NCBI GenBank assembly: GCA_016722065.1
Contig: JADKGX010000001.1
Location: 992,001 to 1,056,000 of the forward strand
Direction: 5' to 3'
Length of the DNA: 64,000 nucleotides
From: Planctomycetota bacterium
Lineage (GTDB): Bacteria; Planctomycetota; UBA8742; UBA2392
A program made the translations under genes and the position numbers. The notes beneath the pieces were generated by a model that worked only from the letters and a program-made list of their open reading frames with translations, was not told the origin of the DNA and made no database searches. The first letter of the stretch is position 1; each line of letters opens with the position of its first letter. This document shows positions 23,847 through 32,204 of the stretch, in pieces.

Positions 23847-24293
23847 ATGCCCAAAGCAGAAACCATTCAGCGCATTCTGGAAGGCACCGTCACCCTGGAC
23901 GACCTGTCCCGTGCCAAGGCCGGATTCTGGGAGAAACTGCGCGCCGTAAGCCTGAAGTTTCCGGCGGTGCGGGAAGCCGTGGCGCTGTTTTACTTCGTGT
24001 GTGACCCCAAGGTCAGCTTTGGGCTGAAAAGCACGGCGATCATCGCGCTGGTTTACTTCATATCGCCCTTCGACATTGTGCCCGATGCGATCCCGCTGGC
24101 TGGCTTGATTGACGACGGCATGGTGTTGATGGCCGCTATCACGGCGCTTTCCGGCGTGATGGCCCCCTACCGTGAGAAAGCCGACCAGAAAATCCGCGGC
24201 AACAAGCCCACGGACACCGAGGGCGCAGAGGGCGCAGAAGCCGCCGAGACAGAAGTCGTCATTCCTGTCACCGTACAGACTCGCGCCGGATAG
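23847..24293 (+). CDS. DUF1232 (YkvA-like) membrane protein with a repeat-derived tail
   Basis: A 148-residue protein with the DUF1232 core ALFYFVCDPKVSFGLKS followed by YFISPFDIVPDAIP, a short domain with one or two membrane-associated helices and no known biochemical role. The start is uncertain (ATG 23847 preferred; ATG 23829 possible; neither has a clear ribosome-binding site). The C-terminal tail TDTEGAEGAEAAETE is encoded by 9-bp tandem units of the type GAGGGCGCA (about 24217-24250), so it looks like a repeat that has been absorbed into the gene. The neighbouring PAP2 gene starts 41 bases downstream. Confidence 0.8.
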   Translation: MPKAETIQRILEGTVTLDDLSRAKAGFWEKLRAVSLKFPAVREAVALFYFVCDPKVSFGLKSTAIIALVYFISPFDIVPDAIPLAGLIDDGMVLMAAITALSGVMAPYREKADQKIRGNKPTDTEGAEGAEAAETEVVIPVTVQTRAG

Positions 24294-24334
24294 CAACCTT
24301 TACTTGACCTTTTCGCCGCCTTGGTTGATCTTGC

Positions 24335-25510
24335 ATGGGCCTGCAAGACCGACGCCCCATGGAATCCACGTTGACGCCCAGCCGCCGCAGCCAGCCTGCA
24401 AGTTCGCCGCCAACTTCTGCCGCGTTGCCCCTGCCGCTGTGGGGGGCCCTGCGCCGGAACTTTCTGGCCATCGACGTGCTGATTCTGGGCTTTGTGGCGA
24501 TCTTGATTGGCTGGGCACTGTTGGCTCAAGCCGCCCCCGGGCTGCGCCTTTACCCCTATGAAGCGCGTTATGAGTGGGCGCAGCATTCCCCCTGGTCCGT
24601 GATTGCGGAACTCAGCGTCTACTTTTTGGTCTATCTGGGCGCGCAGCGCCTTGGCCTGCTGTATCACCGCAAGTACTTCGTGCAGAACCGCAAGGCCCCG
24701 CGCTGGCTGGAGCTTTGCAACATTGCCTACGTGTTTCTGCCCGTAGCCTTCATTCCGTTCATTTTCAACCTGCTGGGCGCGTACATTTCTGGCGTGTCGG
24801 GCGTGCCTGGCATCCAGACGCACCCGGGCCATGACCCCGCCGCGGACTACGACCGGGCGGCAACGTACTGGGACCTGTGGCTCAAGCATGTTGATATCTC
24901 GGTGTTTGGCGTCTATGCGCCGCAGTGGATGCGCCAGTTTCAACGGCCCTGGCTGACCGGCGTGATGATGGTCTGTTACCTGTCGTACTACGTTTCGCCC
25001 TTTGTTGCCGTGCTGCCGCAGATTCTGAAGCGCGACTGGCGCATTGTGCGGCGGGTTGCAGCGATTTACGCCGGCGTGCTGCTGCTGACCTATGTGGGGT
25101 ACATTGCCTTGCCTGCCACGGGCCCTCGCTTTGAGGGCGGCCCGGCTGCCTGGCTGCCACAACAACCGGGCTGGTTTGGCGCCCAGTGGTGGGCCACGGT
25201 ACTCAACAACGCCGAAGTAATTCGCTGGGACGCCTTTCCTTCCGGCCATGTGGCGGTGGCCCTGGTGGCGCTGGTGGTGGCCCTGCGCTATCACCGCAGG
25301 GTCGGCCTGGTGTACCTGCCCTTTGTGGCCGGGCTGGTGGTGGCCACGATGTACCTTGGCTATCACTACGCCAGCGACGTGATTGCGGCCTTTGTTCTGG
25401 CGGGTTTCACGTTTGTCGCCCTGGAACCGGCGATTCGCTGGTGGGAAAGCATCTGGCAGGCACCGCACCCCAACCACGCCGGCGCGCCAGCCAGCAACCC
25501 GATCAGCTGA
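24335..25510 (+). CDS. PAP2 family phosphatase (membrane)
   Basis: An integral membrane lipid phosphatase or phosphotransferase of the PAP2 superfamily, 391 residues with about six membrane segments. Catalytic motifs are LPATGPRFEG (in place of KxxxxxxRP), FPSGHVAVAL (SGH motif) and YLGYHYASDVIA (third motif with His and Asp). The layout, with a long N-terminal membrane region, is like the PAP2_3/AUR1-like subgroup that handles phospholipids or sphingolipid precursors; the substrate is unknown. The start is either ATG 24335 or ATG 24359; neither has a strong ribosome-binding site. Confidence 0.85.
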   Translation: MGLQDRRPMESTLTPSRRSQPASSPPTSAALPLPLWGALRRNFLAIDVLILGFVAILIGWALLAQAAPGLRLYPYEARYEWAQHSPWSVIAELSVYFLVYLGAQRLGLLYHRKYFVQNRKAPRWLELCNIAYVFLPVAFIPFIFNLLGAYISGVSGVPGIQTHPGHDPAADYDRAATYWDLWLKHVDISVFGVYAPQWMRQFQRPWLTGVMMVCYLSYYVSPFVAVLPQILKRDWRIVRRVAAIYAGVLLLTYVGYIALPATGPRFEGGPAAWLPQQPGWFGAQWWATVLNNAEVIRWDAFPSGHVAVALVALVVALRYHRRVGLVYLPFVAGLVVATMYLGYHYASDVIAAFVLAGFTFVALEPAIRWWESIWQAPHPNHAGAPASNPIS

Positions 25511-25519
25511 AGGCCGAAC

Positions 25520-26416
25520 TTACCATGCCCAGGTAATGTCCAGACTGCCTGTGTGAAGCAGTTCCGGCGGCAACGGGTCAGCCTTGATCGGCAGCCAGAT
25601 GCGGTCGGTCTTGCCCCAGCGCTGGTTGTAAAAGGCCTGGGCCTTCAGGCGCATCAGGCTGTCCAGAAGATCAGCCCCGATTTCGGAGGCCGGCACGCGC
25701 GAGCGGCCTGTGGCGTCAAAGGCGCCATCATGGGCGCAAGCAAAGGCGCGGTCGTAATCGCCGGCATCAAAGGCCGCCTGGGCCTGGCGCAGGCGCAGCA
25801 CCGCGCGTTCGGTGCCATTGCCGCCGCGCAAGGCAAAAGCCGCCCAGGCCGCGTCCAGTTGCCATTGCCGCGTGGCGGGGTCTGGCTGGTTGCTGGAAGC
25901 CTCCAGCGCATAGCGGCCAACGCCGCAGGCGCCGGCCAGCAACACCAGTGGAATGGCAAAGGCCAGCCAGCCGCGACGCACTGTGCGCGCCCCCGTGACC
26001 CCAAAGCACAGCCAGGTGATGGGCAGAATCGAGATCAACCCGCAAATCCAGAACAGGTGCCCGCCCAGCACGATGCCAACTACCCCCAGCGCCGCGGTGT
26101 TCAACAACGCAATGCCGTAGCCAATGAACTTGCTTTCCAGGTTGCCGCGCGAGAGCTGGCTGGCGGCCAACAGTGCCACCACAAAGCCTTCGGCACCCAG
26201 CAAGCCCTGCCAAAGCGGCGCATGCAGCAGCCCCAGCAGCAACAGCGTCTGGGCAAGGGGTAGAATCACGGCCATGCGCCCTGCCGCGCGCAACGCCGCC
26301 GGGTGCTGGCGCATGGCAAGCCGCTGCAACGCCATGCGAATGACAAAACTGCCGCGGCGTCGATCCGCCGGGGGTTCAAACCCTGCAAGGACTTGCCGGT
26401 TGCTTTGGCGCGGCAT
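25520..26416 (-). CDS. hypothetical membrane protein
   Basis: A 298-residue protein with about four or five predicted membrane segments (MAVILPLAQTLLLLGLLHA, GAEGFVVALLAASQL, IALLNTAALGVVGIVLGG, ISILPITWLCFGV, AFAIPLVLLAGACGVG). A soluble tail of about 110 residues follows that looks like a short TPR-type helical repeat (AVLRLRQAQAAFDAGDYDRA). Its end lies 9 bases from the end of the PAP2 gene (convergent). A GTG start at 26458 is possible. It follows the metallo-hydrolase gene at short distance on the same strand and may share its transcript. Function unknown. Confidence 0.65.
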   Translation of the reverse strand: MPRQSNRQVLAGFEPPADRRRGSFVIRMALQRLAMRQHPAALRAAGRMAVILPLAQTLLLLGLLHAPLWQGLLGAEGFVVALLAASQLSRGNLESKFIGYGIALLNTAALGVVGIVLGGHLFWICGLISILPITWLCFGVTGARTVRRGWLAFAIPLVLLAGACGVGRYALEASSNQPDPATRQWQLDAAWAAFALRGGNGTERAVLRLRQAQAAFDAGDYDRAFACAHDGAFDATGRSRVPASEIGADLLDSLMRLKAQAFYNQRWGKTDRIWLPIKADPLPPELLHTGSLDITWAW

Positions 26417-26482
26417 CGAAAATGTCTGGGGCTTGGGGTTACCGGGAGGCACGCTCACCGGAATGTGCGCCCCGTCGTGCAG

Positions 26483-27415
26483 TTACAAATCGACCACCAT
26501 GCCTTCGCGCGTGGCAAAAAACTCGGTGCCCGGCGCACTGGCCTTGGAAAGTGGCAGGTACTTCTCGTTCATTAAACGGTCCAGCGCGTCATCGGTTCGC
26601 GTGGGATCGTGGTGCGTAAAGGCCATGCGTTTGACGGCCGCGGCCTTGGCAATCTGGATGTTGTATTCAAAGAAGCTGTGGCCCCAGCCGCGCTTGCTTA
26701 GCGCGGGCTTTTCTTTGCTTTCGTATTCGGCCTGGGTGTAGGTGGTGTCCATCACGCACAGATCGGCGCCGCGGCAGAACTCAATGAACCGGTCGTTCAT
26801 CATGGAATACAACTGGCGGGTCTCGCCCGATTCGCTGTCCATGGGGCCCGGCGACCAGGGTTCGTGGTCGCCGCTGAAGACAAAGCTCTTGCCGTCGGCC
26901 TCAATGCGATAAGCCGTGCAATACACCGGGTGGTTTGTCAGCTTCAGGCGCACTATTACGCCTTCGGCTAACTCGAAGGACTTCTCCACGCCGCCTGGAA
27001 ACATCTTGTTGTAGTCGTTGTAGGTGACCACGTTGTCCAGCATGGTGTTTTCAACGGGGAAATAGCTGTAGGTCATCTGGTCGCGCATGACCTGTTCAAA
27101 GCCCTTGCCCTCGCGCAGGGGCCCCACGCCATAGACACCAACTTTGCTGCCGGGGGTGTAGATCGGCACAAAGAACGGAAAGCCGTGAATGTGATCCCAA
27201 TGGGTGTGGGTGATCAGCAGTTTGATGTCAAAGGGCGGGCCCTTTTGGGCCATCAGCTTGTCGCCCAACTGGCGAATGCCGGTGCCACTGTCGATGATGA
27301 TCAGCGGGCCGCTGTCGCGCTCGACCTGGATACACGTGGTATTGCCGCCATAACGCGCGGTTTCTGGCCCCGGCGTCGGCAGGCTTCCACGTACACCCCA
27401 AAACCGAATCTTCAT
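26483..27415 (-). CDS. metallo-beta-lactamase-fold hydrolase
   Basis: A 310-residue zinc-dependent hydrolase. The metal-binding motif THTHWDHIHG is at about residue 88-97, further ligands occur in FSGDHEPW and VMDTTYT, and a late His is found in TGF-like position FTHHDP. The opening MKIRFWGVRGSLPTPGPET, with YGGNTTCIQV, is characteristic of a subgroup annotated as MBL-fold cyclic-nucleotide phosphodiesterase-like or RNase Z-like proteins. AGGGG precedes the ATG at 27415. It is the middle gene of a likely three-gene minus-strand unit; substrate unknown. Confidence 0.88.
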   Translation of the reverse strand: MKIRFWGVRGSLPTPGPETARYGGNTTCIQVERDSGPLIIIDSGTGIRQLGDKLMAQKGPPFDIKLLITHTHWDHIHGFPFFVPIYTPGSKVGVYGVGPLREGKGFEQVMRDQMTYSYFPVENTMLDNVVTYNDYNKMFPGGVEKSFELAEGVIVRLKLTNHPVYCTAYRIEADGKSFVFSGDHEPWSPGPMDSESGETRQLYSMMNDRFIEFCRGADLCVMDTTYTQAEYESKEKPALSKRGWGHSFFEYNIQIAKAAAVKRMAFTHHDPTRTDDALDRLMNEKYLPLSKASAPGTEFFATREGMVVDL

Positions 27416-27476
27416 GCTTGGCCCCTGAACGCCGGGCAGGATAGCAGGGTTTTCGCGCCACGCGCCAGTATGCACA

Positions 27477-29489
27477 TCATGGCGTCCCCGGAAGGTCCGG
27501 AAAGGGCGGCATCACCCGTGCATCCACCAGCCGGACAGCCACCGGCTTGTCCGGGCTGCGGGTGTTGTACCGGAACTCCAGTACACTGCGGCCCTGGCGG
27601 TCCACAAAGGACAGCGTGTATTGCGCCTGTGCTTTGAACTGTTCCTCGCTGAAGGCCGGAGTTGGTTCCCCCAGCGCGTCAATCACTGCCTTCACGCGCA
27701 GGTCGCTGTCAAAGGACAGGCTGCGGGCATTGAACAGCACGCCCTGCACCCCCGGTTTTTCGGCCTGCAGCGGCACGGTAATGGCCACAATCACGTCCTG
27801 GCCTGCCACCTGCCCGTACTGCACCACCCAGGGCCGGGCCTTGAGCAGCAACTGCCCGTCACGGATATCCTTGCTGGCGCCATCCAGCAGCGTGTTGCTA
27901 TCGAGCGGCGAGGAAAGATCCAGCCCGCCCACGGTGGTTTCCGTAACCCTGGTTCCGGAGATTTCCTCGGCGCTGTTCAAGCTGCGCCAGCCCAGGTGCA
28001 ACAGCCACCCGATCAAGGCAATCGTGGCAATCAGGGCCAGCCAGGCTGCCAGCGGCTTCAATAGCGAACCTCGCTTGCGCGGGCCGGCTTGCAGATAATC
28101 CTGCGCCGGCGACACCCTGTCTGTGGCTACGTCGCCGGCTTTTCGGCCACGCACCGAATCGCGGCGCAGCACCTGCAGCTCGGCGGCGTCTTCGTCGCGC
28201 GAGGGCATGTGCACTTCAATGCGGTCGCTGCCGGCAGCGCGGCGCACAATCGTGTTGGCCTGGCTGGCCGGTATATGAAAGGTGCCGCTTTCCGGCTGCA
28301 CGCGCTCTGCCCGGCGCGACGGCGAGTCGCTAAGCGCCATGCCACGGCGCGACTTTTCCAGTTCTTCGCGCAGGCGCACTACTTCCATGGCCAGTTCACG
28401 GCGCAAATCGTCGTCGGGCAAGCGGTCAACCAGGGCCTTCAGATCGGGCGTGCTTTGGGGCGTTTTGCGGCCACTGGGTCGCGACGCAAAATGCTCATCG
28501 GCCAGCAGGTAGGTGCTGTCGTCGTCGTCGCGGCGCATGCCCGGCGGTCCTGGCGCGGGCGTTGGAATCACGTTCTGCACCCGCGGCACCACAATGCTGT
28601 CGCGCACCGGCAGCGGGTTGGCAATGGCGCTTTCCGGCACGGCCTTGCGCGGTGACGGCGGCGGGGTTTTTTGCTCGTTGTCAAAGGACGGGCGTGTCAA
28701 TGCAGGCGCACTGGGCGCGTGCAGGGATACCACCTGGTCCACAACCACGGGCGCCGGCGCGGCGAAAATGCTGGTGGTGCGCGGGTCGTCGTCGCTGCCT
28801 TCTTCGCCCATCGAGTCTTCGGTCAGCGGGGCAAGTTCCTGCGAGTCGTTCGGGTCAGGGCGCGGTGCCGGCAAGGCCGGAATCTGCAGTGTGGAATCGT
28901 CGGCGGTTGATTCCCCCTTGCCCGAATCTGGCACCCCTGACAGGCCAGCCTGCGCTGGCCGCGCGGGCGGCGGAATGCGCACAGTGGTCTCAGAGGAATG
29001 CGGTATCGGTGTCAGTGCCGAAGGGCGGCCAATGTCTGTGATGTGGTCCGAGGGTGCCTCGGCCCGGCGCAAAAGGCTGCTGCCGCGCGTTGAAATGGCC
29101 GGCGAAGACTTGACCCGGGGCACCGCTTCGGTGGGTACGCCCTGGGGCGGCTTTTCGATCGTAAGGTCGGTCGGTCGCTCTGTGGCGTCTTCAATTGGCT
29201 TGCGAATCGCCGTGAGTTCCGAGGTTTCGTTGGGGTTGACGGCCTTTCGCACACCGGTGATCGCACTCAGGTTGCTGCTGCTGGAAGCGCTGCGCGTGAG
29301 AATGCGCGTGACGCGCTGGCGTTGTTTTTCGAACAGTTCCAGCTTCTTTCGAATCAGGGTGCGCTGGGCATCCTGCAGGGCTTGATCACCCAGCAAGGGC
29401 TGCAGCATGCGCATGGCATCGCCGTGGCTGCCTTTATCGGCAAGCGCTTCGGCCTCGCGGATCTTGCGAACAATGACCAGCGTATCCAT
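27477..29489 (-). CDS. large low-complexity single-pass membrane protein, unknown
   Basis: A 670-residue protein. The first ~60 residues form helices (IVRKIREAEALADKG, LQDAQRTLIRKKLELFEKQR) like a short TPR. A region of about 350 residues follows that is rich in Pro, Ser, Thr and Asp and probably disordered. Next come a short coiled coil (DLRRELAMEVVRLREELEKS), one membrane helix at about 478-500 (LAAWLALIATIALIGWLLHLG) and a C-terminal domain of about 170 residues of beta type (VQYGQVAGQDVIVAITVPL). The topology suggests a cytoplasmic tail and a periplasmic domain. The conserved ends with a variable linker resemble envelope-spanning regulators, but no family is recognised. ATG at 29489 is chosen over an upstream GC-rich lead. 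Confidence 0.7.
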   Translation of the reverse strand: MDTLVIVRKIREAEALADKGSHGDAMRMLQPLLGDQALQDAQRTLIRKKLELFEKQRQRVTRILTRSASSSSNLSAITGVRKAVNPNETSELTAIRKPIEDATERPTDLTIEKPPQGVPTEAVPRVKSSPAISTRGSSLLRRAEAPSDHITDIGRPSALTPIPHSSETTVRIPPPARPAQAGLSGVPDSGKGESTADDSTLQIPALPAPRPDPNDSQELAPLTEDSMGEEGSDDDPRTTSIFAAPAPVVVDQVVSLHAPSAPALTRPSFDNEQKTPPPSPRKAVPESAIANPLPVRDSIVVPRVQNVIPTPAPGPPGMRRDDDDSTYLLADEHFASRPSGRKTPQSTPDLKALVDRLPDDDLRRELAMEVVRLREELEKSRRGMALSDSPSRRAERVQPESGTFHIPASQANTIVRRAAGSDRIEVHMPSRDEDAAELQVLRRDSVRGRKAGDVATDRVSPAQDYLQAGPRKRGSLLKPLAAWLALIATIALIGWLLHLGWRSLNSAEEISGTRVTETTVGGLDLSSPLDSNTLLDGASKDIRDGQLLLKARPWVVQYGQVAGQDVIVAITVPLQAEKPGVQGVLFNARSLSFDSDLRVKAVIDALGEPTPAFSEEQFKAQAQYTLSFVDRQGRSVLEFRYNTRSPDKPVAVRLVDARVMPPFPDLPGTP

Positions 29490-29555
29490 GCGTGGGCAGC
29501 CACAAGCCCCAAGGGGCCAGCAGTGCCGCAAAGCCTAACACCGCCACCAGGAAAG

Positions 29556-30395
29556 TCACCCGCCGCGCAGCTTGCGCTCGATATCGCGGCCCCAGGGTAG
29601 GTAGCCTGGCTCAGTGCCTGACAGCTCGGCCCGAAGTTCGTCTTGAATGCGGCCGTTGGTGGCAATGGCGTTTTCGCCAAAAAGCCAGTCCTGGCCGCCG
29701 GCAAAATCGGTGATTTCGCCCCCGGCCTCGCGCACCAGCAGGGCGCCGGCGGCGACATCCCAGGGCTTGAGGTAGGCTTCCCAGTAGCCGTCAAAACGGC
29801 CTGCGGCCACGTAGGCCAAATCCAGGCTGGCGGCGCCTGCGCGGCGAATGTCGTGGCACTTGAGCACCAGGTTGCCGAAGTTATCGACATTGTTGCGGGC
29901 CACTTCGTTGCGAACATACGAAAAGCCGGTGGCCAGCACGCTGGTGGCTATATCGGGCGTAGTGCTTACATGCAGCCGCCGGCCGTTCAGCCAAGCGCCC
30001 TCGCCCTTGGCGGCCGTGAAGCGTTCGCGCAAGTATGGCGCCTCGACCAGCGCCAGCACGGGTTCGCCCCTGTGGCACAGGGCCACACTGGCGGCAAACA
30101 TCGGAAAACTGCGGGCAAAGTTTGTCGTGCCGTCCACGGGGTCGATCACCCAGCACCAGGGGCTGCCGCGCAGGTGTGCGCCGGATTCCTCGGCCAGTAT
30201 GTCGTGGCTTGGCCATTGCTCGGTAATGGCGCCAATCAGGACTTCTTCGGATTCTTTGTCGGCCACAGTCAGCAGGTCGCGCCGGCGCTTCAGGTCAACC
30301 TGGGCTGGGTCCAGGTGCCCAAAATGCCGCAATTGCACTTCGGCCACGCGCTCGGCCAGCGTTGTAAGGAAAGAAATGCCCGGTATTTGCGTCAT
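29556..30395 (-). CDS. inositol monophosphatase family protein
   Basis: A 279-residue Mg-dependent phosphatase of the IMPase/SuhB/HisN superfamily. Metal-binding motifs are DILAEESG, WVIDPVDGTTNF and the C-terminal YLKPWDVAAGALLVREAGG. Possible substrates are inositol-1-phosphate, histidinol phosphate or 3-prime-phosphoadenosine 5-prime-phosphate; the sequence alone does not decide. ATG at 30395 gives the standard N-terminus. Convergent with nothing; the upstream region on the other strand carries a candidate small RNA. Confidence 0.93.
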   Translation of the reverse strand: MTQIPGISFLTTLAERVAEVQLRHFGHLDPAQVDLKRRRDLLTVADKESEEVLIGAITEQWPSHDILAEESGAHLRGSPWCWVIDPVDGTTNFARSFPMFAASVALCHRGEPVLALVEAPYLRERFTAAKGEGAWLNGRRLHVSTTPDIATSVLATGFSYVRNEVARNNVDNFGNLVLKCHDIRRAGAASLDLAYVAAGRFDGYWEAYLKPWDVAAGALLVREAGGEITDFAGGQDWLFGENAIATNGRIQDELRAELSGTEPGYLPWGRDIERKLRGG

Positions 30396-30420
30396 TGCAC
30401 GAGTTGCCGGAAAGGTTCGC

Positions 30421-30449
30421 TTGTTAGGTCTGTTCGTGCGTTATACAGT
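30421..30449 (+). promoter_or_regulatory. candidate promoter of the small RNA
   Basis: TTGTTA at 30421-30426, a 17-base spacer and TACAGT at 30444-30449 (4 of 6 matches each). An overlapping TATACA at 30442 with a 15-base spacer is an alternative -10. Confidence 0.45.
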
Positions 30450-30454
30450 ATGTC

Positions 30455-30574
30455 TGCTGGTGCTGGGGAAATGTCCTCCTCCAAGGTTTCGACAGTTTAC
30501 TGCCGAAATGTGCCTCCCCCGGCAACAGTGTTTTGAAGCGGGCTGCCCTCCTCAGGCGGCCCGCTTCGCTTTTT
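30455..30574 (+). ncRNA. candidate structured small RNA (or 21-residue leader ORF)
   Basis: A short independent transcription unit with its own promoter-like sequence and a very strong terminator. The ends of the body pair: CTGGTGCTGGGGA (30457-30469) with TCCCCCGGCAACAG (30515-30528), 12 pairs with one mismatch and one bulge. Inside, TTTCG-A-CAG-TTTA-CTG-C-CGAAA (30487-30508) forms a second hairpin. The same stretch also contains a 21-codon frame (ATG 30471, TGA 30534) encoding MSSSKVSTVYCRNVPPPATVF, with a GGGG only 2 bases upstream of the ATG, so a small protein cannot be excluded. It does not match 4.5S, tmRNA or RNase P as I know them. Confidence 0.45.
30535..30574 (+). terminator. strong intrinsic terminator
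   Basis: A 13-pair stem (GAAGCGGGCTGCC at 30535-30547 with GGCGGCCCGCTTC at 30555-30567, one T-G pair), a 7-base loop, then GCTTTTT. There is no long gene upstream on this strand, which is what points to a small transcript. Confidence 0.85.
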
Positions 30575-30704
30575 CGCAGCCTGGGCACTTCCAAGTTGAC
30601 CAAAATCATGCCGGGCGAGCGCCGCAGGCCGCACAAATCCGATTTCGTCGCATCAGGCCCTGCCGGGGCTTGCATCTGCAACCTGAACACCGCCAAATGG
30701 TGTC

Positions 30705-31169
30705 ATGGCGGACGGTCCTCGTGGGGATGACCTGAGCCGCCGCTCACGGGCCGCAGCACGCGACATTGCCGATTCCTGCCTGGGATTGCGCGTACGCATG
30801 CTGAACCGCCTGGTGACGGCGCTCTTTGACGACGCGTTGCGGCCCCTGGGGCTGACCGGCGCACAGTTGAGCATTCTGTGTGCACTGCAACTTTCGCCGC
30901 GTCGCCGGCCGGTTGATATCGGCACGCTTCTCAAGATCGACAAGAGCACACTGTCACGCAACCTGGATCGCATGCGGCGCAACGGCTGGCTGACCAAAGC
31001 CGCCACCCGCGGCGAGCTTGACTTGACCACCGAAGGCACAAGGCTGATCGCCCAAGCCCAGCCCTTGTGGGCTGCTGCCCAAACCGAGGCCAAGAATCTG
31101 CTGGGCGGCCAGGGCAGTGGCGCGGTCTATGAGATGGCCAACAAGATGTTCAGTCGTGCGGCCAGCTGA
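30705..31169 (+). CDS. MarR family transcriptional regulator
   Basis: A 154-residue winged-helix DNA-binding protein. The MarR pattern is visible in LGLTGAQLSILCALQLSP, IGTLLKIDKSTLSRNLDRM (recognition helix) and GWLTKAATRGELDLTTEG (wing). It would act as a dimer; ligand and targets are unknown. The start is uncertain: ATG 30705 is used although no good ribosome-binding site is seen. It is convergent with the E1-beta gene and preceded by the terminator at 30535, so it must have its own promoter in 30575-30700. Confidence 0.85.
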   Translation: MADGPRGDDLSRRSRAAARDIADSCLGLRVRMLNRLVTALFDDALRPLGLTGAQLSILCALQLSPRRRPVDIGTLLKIDKSTLSRNLDRMRRNGWLTKAATRGELDLTTEGTRLIAQAQPLWAAAQTEAKNLLGGQGSGAVYEMANKMFSRAAS

Positions 31170-31184
31170 AGACCGGCCCAGGAC

Positions 31185-32165
31185 CTAATACCCCACCAGC
31201 TTGCGCAGGGCTGCTGCAATCTTTTCCGTCGTGGGCAGCATTTCGTGCTCGAGTTCTGGGGCGTAGGGAATCGGTGTTTCCAGCGCGCCCATGCGCATTA
31301 CCGGGGCATCCAGGTCCTCAAAGCAGTGCTCGCTGATGAAGCTGGCAAACTCGCCAGCAACACTGCCCATCAACGTTGCCTCATTCAGCACCAGCACGCG
31401 GTTGGTCTTGGCAACCGTGGCACTAATGGCTGCTTCGTCGTAGGGCCTCAGGCTGACCAGATCCAGCACTTCCACTTCTATGCCATCCTTGGCCAGTTCC
31501 TCTGCTGCTTTGACCGCGTAATGCACCATGATGCCGAAGGTGATCACGCTGGCGTGCGTGCCAGGCCGCGCGATTCTGGCCTTGCCGAACTCCAGCGGTT
31601 CAACCTCTCCGACTTCCTGGCGCAGCTTGGGGTCGCGGTACAGGTGCTTGTGTTCGAAATACAGCACCGGGTTGTCGTCGCGGATGGCGGTCTTGATGGC
31701 GGCCTTGGCGTCGCGCGCGGTGCTGGGGCAGATCAACTTCAGCCCGGGCACGTTCATGAACCAGGCTTCCATGCAGCCGCTGTGAAAGGGGCCGCCGGAA
31801 ACGCCGCCGCCCCAGGGCAAGCGCACCACCATGGGCACGTTGGGGCCCCAGCGATAGTGCAGCTTGGCGGCATTGCTGACCAACTGGTTGAAGCCGCAGG
31901 CCACGAAATCCGCAAACTGCATTTCCACCACGGGGCGCAGGCCATAAAGCGCAGCGCCAATGGCATTGCCGATGATGGCGGTTTCGGAAAGCGGGGTATC
32001 CCAGATGCGGTCTTTACCGAACTCTTCCTGCAGGCCCTTGGTCACGCCAAAGGCGCCGCCATAGACGCCGATGTCCTGGCCCAGCATGAATACATCAGGG
32101 TCGCGCTGCAGTTCTTCGCGCAGACCTTCGGTAATCGCTTCCACATATGTGATCGGCTTGCCCAT
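31185..32165 (-). CDS. pdhB: 2-oxoacid dehydrogenase E1 component, beta subunit
   Basis: Beta subunit of the thiamine-diphosphate-dependent E1 of a pyruvate (or acetoin or branched-chain) dehydrogenase complex. The 326 residues show ITYVEAITEGLREELQRDP, GQDIGVYGGAFGVTKGL, DTPLSETAIIGNAIGAAL and EVEVLDLVSLRPYDEAAI. The matching alpha subunit is on the same strand 2.4 kb upstream (34622-35722), separated by an NTase-like gene, a DUF429-like gene and an opposite-strand thioredoxin-like gene, an unusual split for subunits normally made together. No clear ribosome-binding site before the ATG at 32165. Confidence 0.92.
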   Translation of the reverse strand: MGKPITYVEAITEGLREELQRDPDVFMLGQDIGVYGGAFGVTKGLQEEFGKDRIWDTPLSETAIIGNAIGAALYGLRPVVEMQFADFVACGFNQLVSNAAKLHYRWGPNVPMVVRLPWGGGVSGGPFHSGCMEAWFMNVPGLKLICPSTARDAKAAIKTAIRDDNPVLYFEHKHLYRDPKLRQEVGEVEPLEFGKARIARPGTHASVITFGIMVHYAVKAAEELAKDGIEVEVLDLVSLRPYDEAAISATVAKTNRVLVLNEATLMGSVAGEFASFISEHCFEDLDAPVMRMGALETPIPYAPELEHEMLPTTEKIAAALRKLVGY

Positions 32166-32204
32166 GGCGCAATGTTTAGGGCCGGCCGCGCGCCCGGGCA
32201 AGGG

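Noticed and set aside
26366..26390. GGGGGTTCAAACCCTGC resembling a tRNA T-arm
   Set aside because: It lies in the hypothetical membrane-protein gene and lacks the other tRNA arms.
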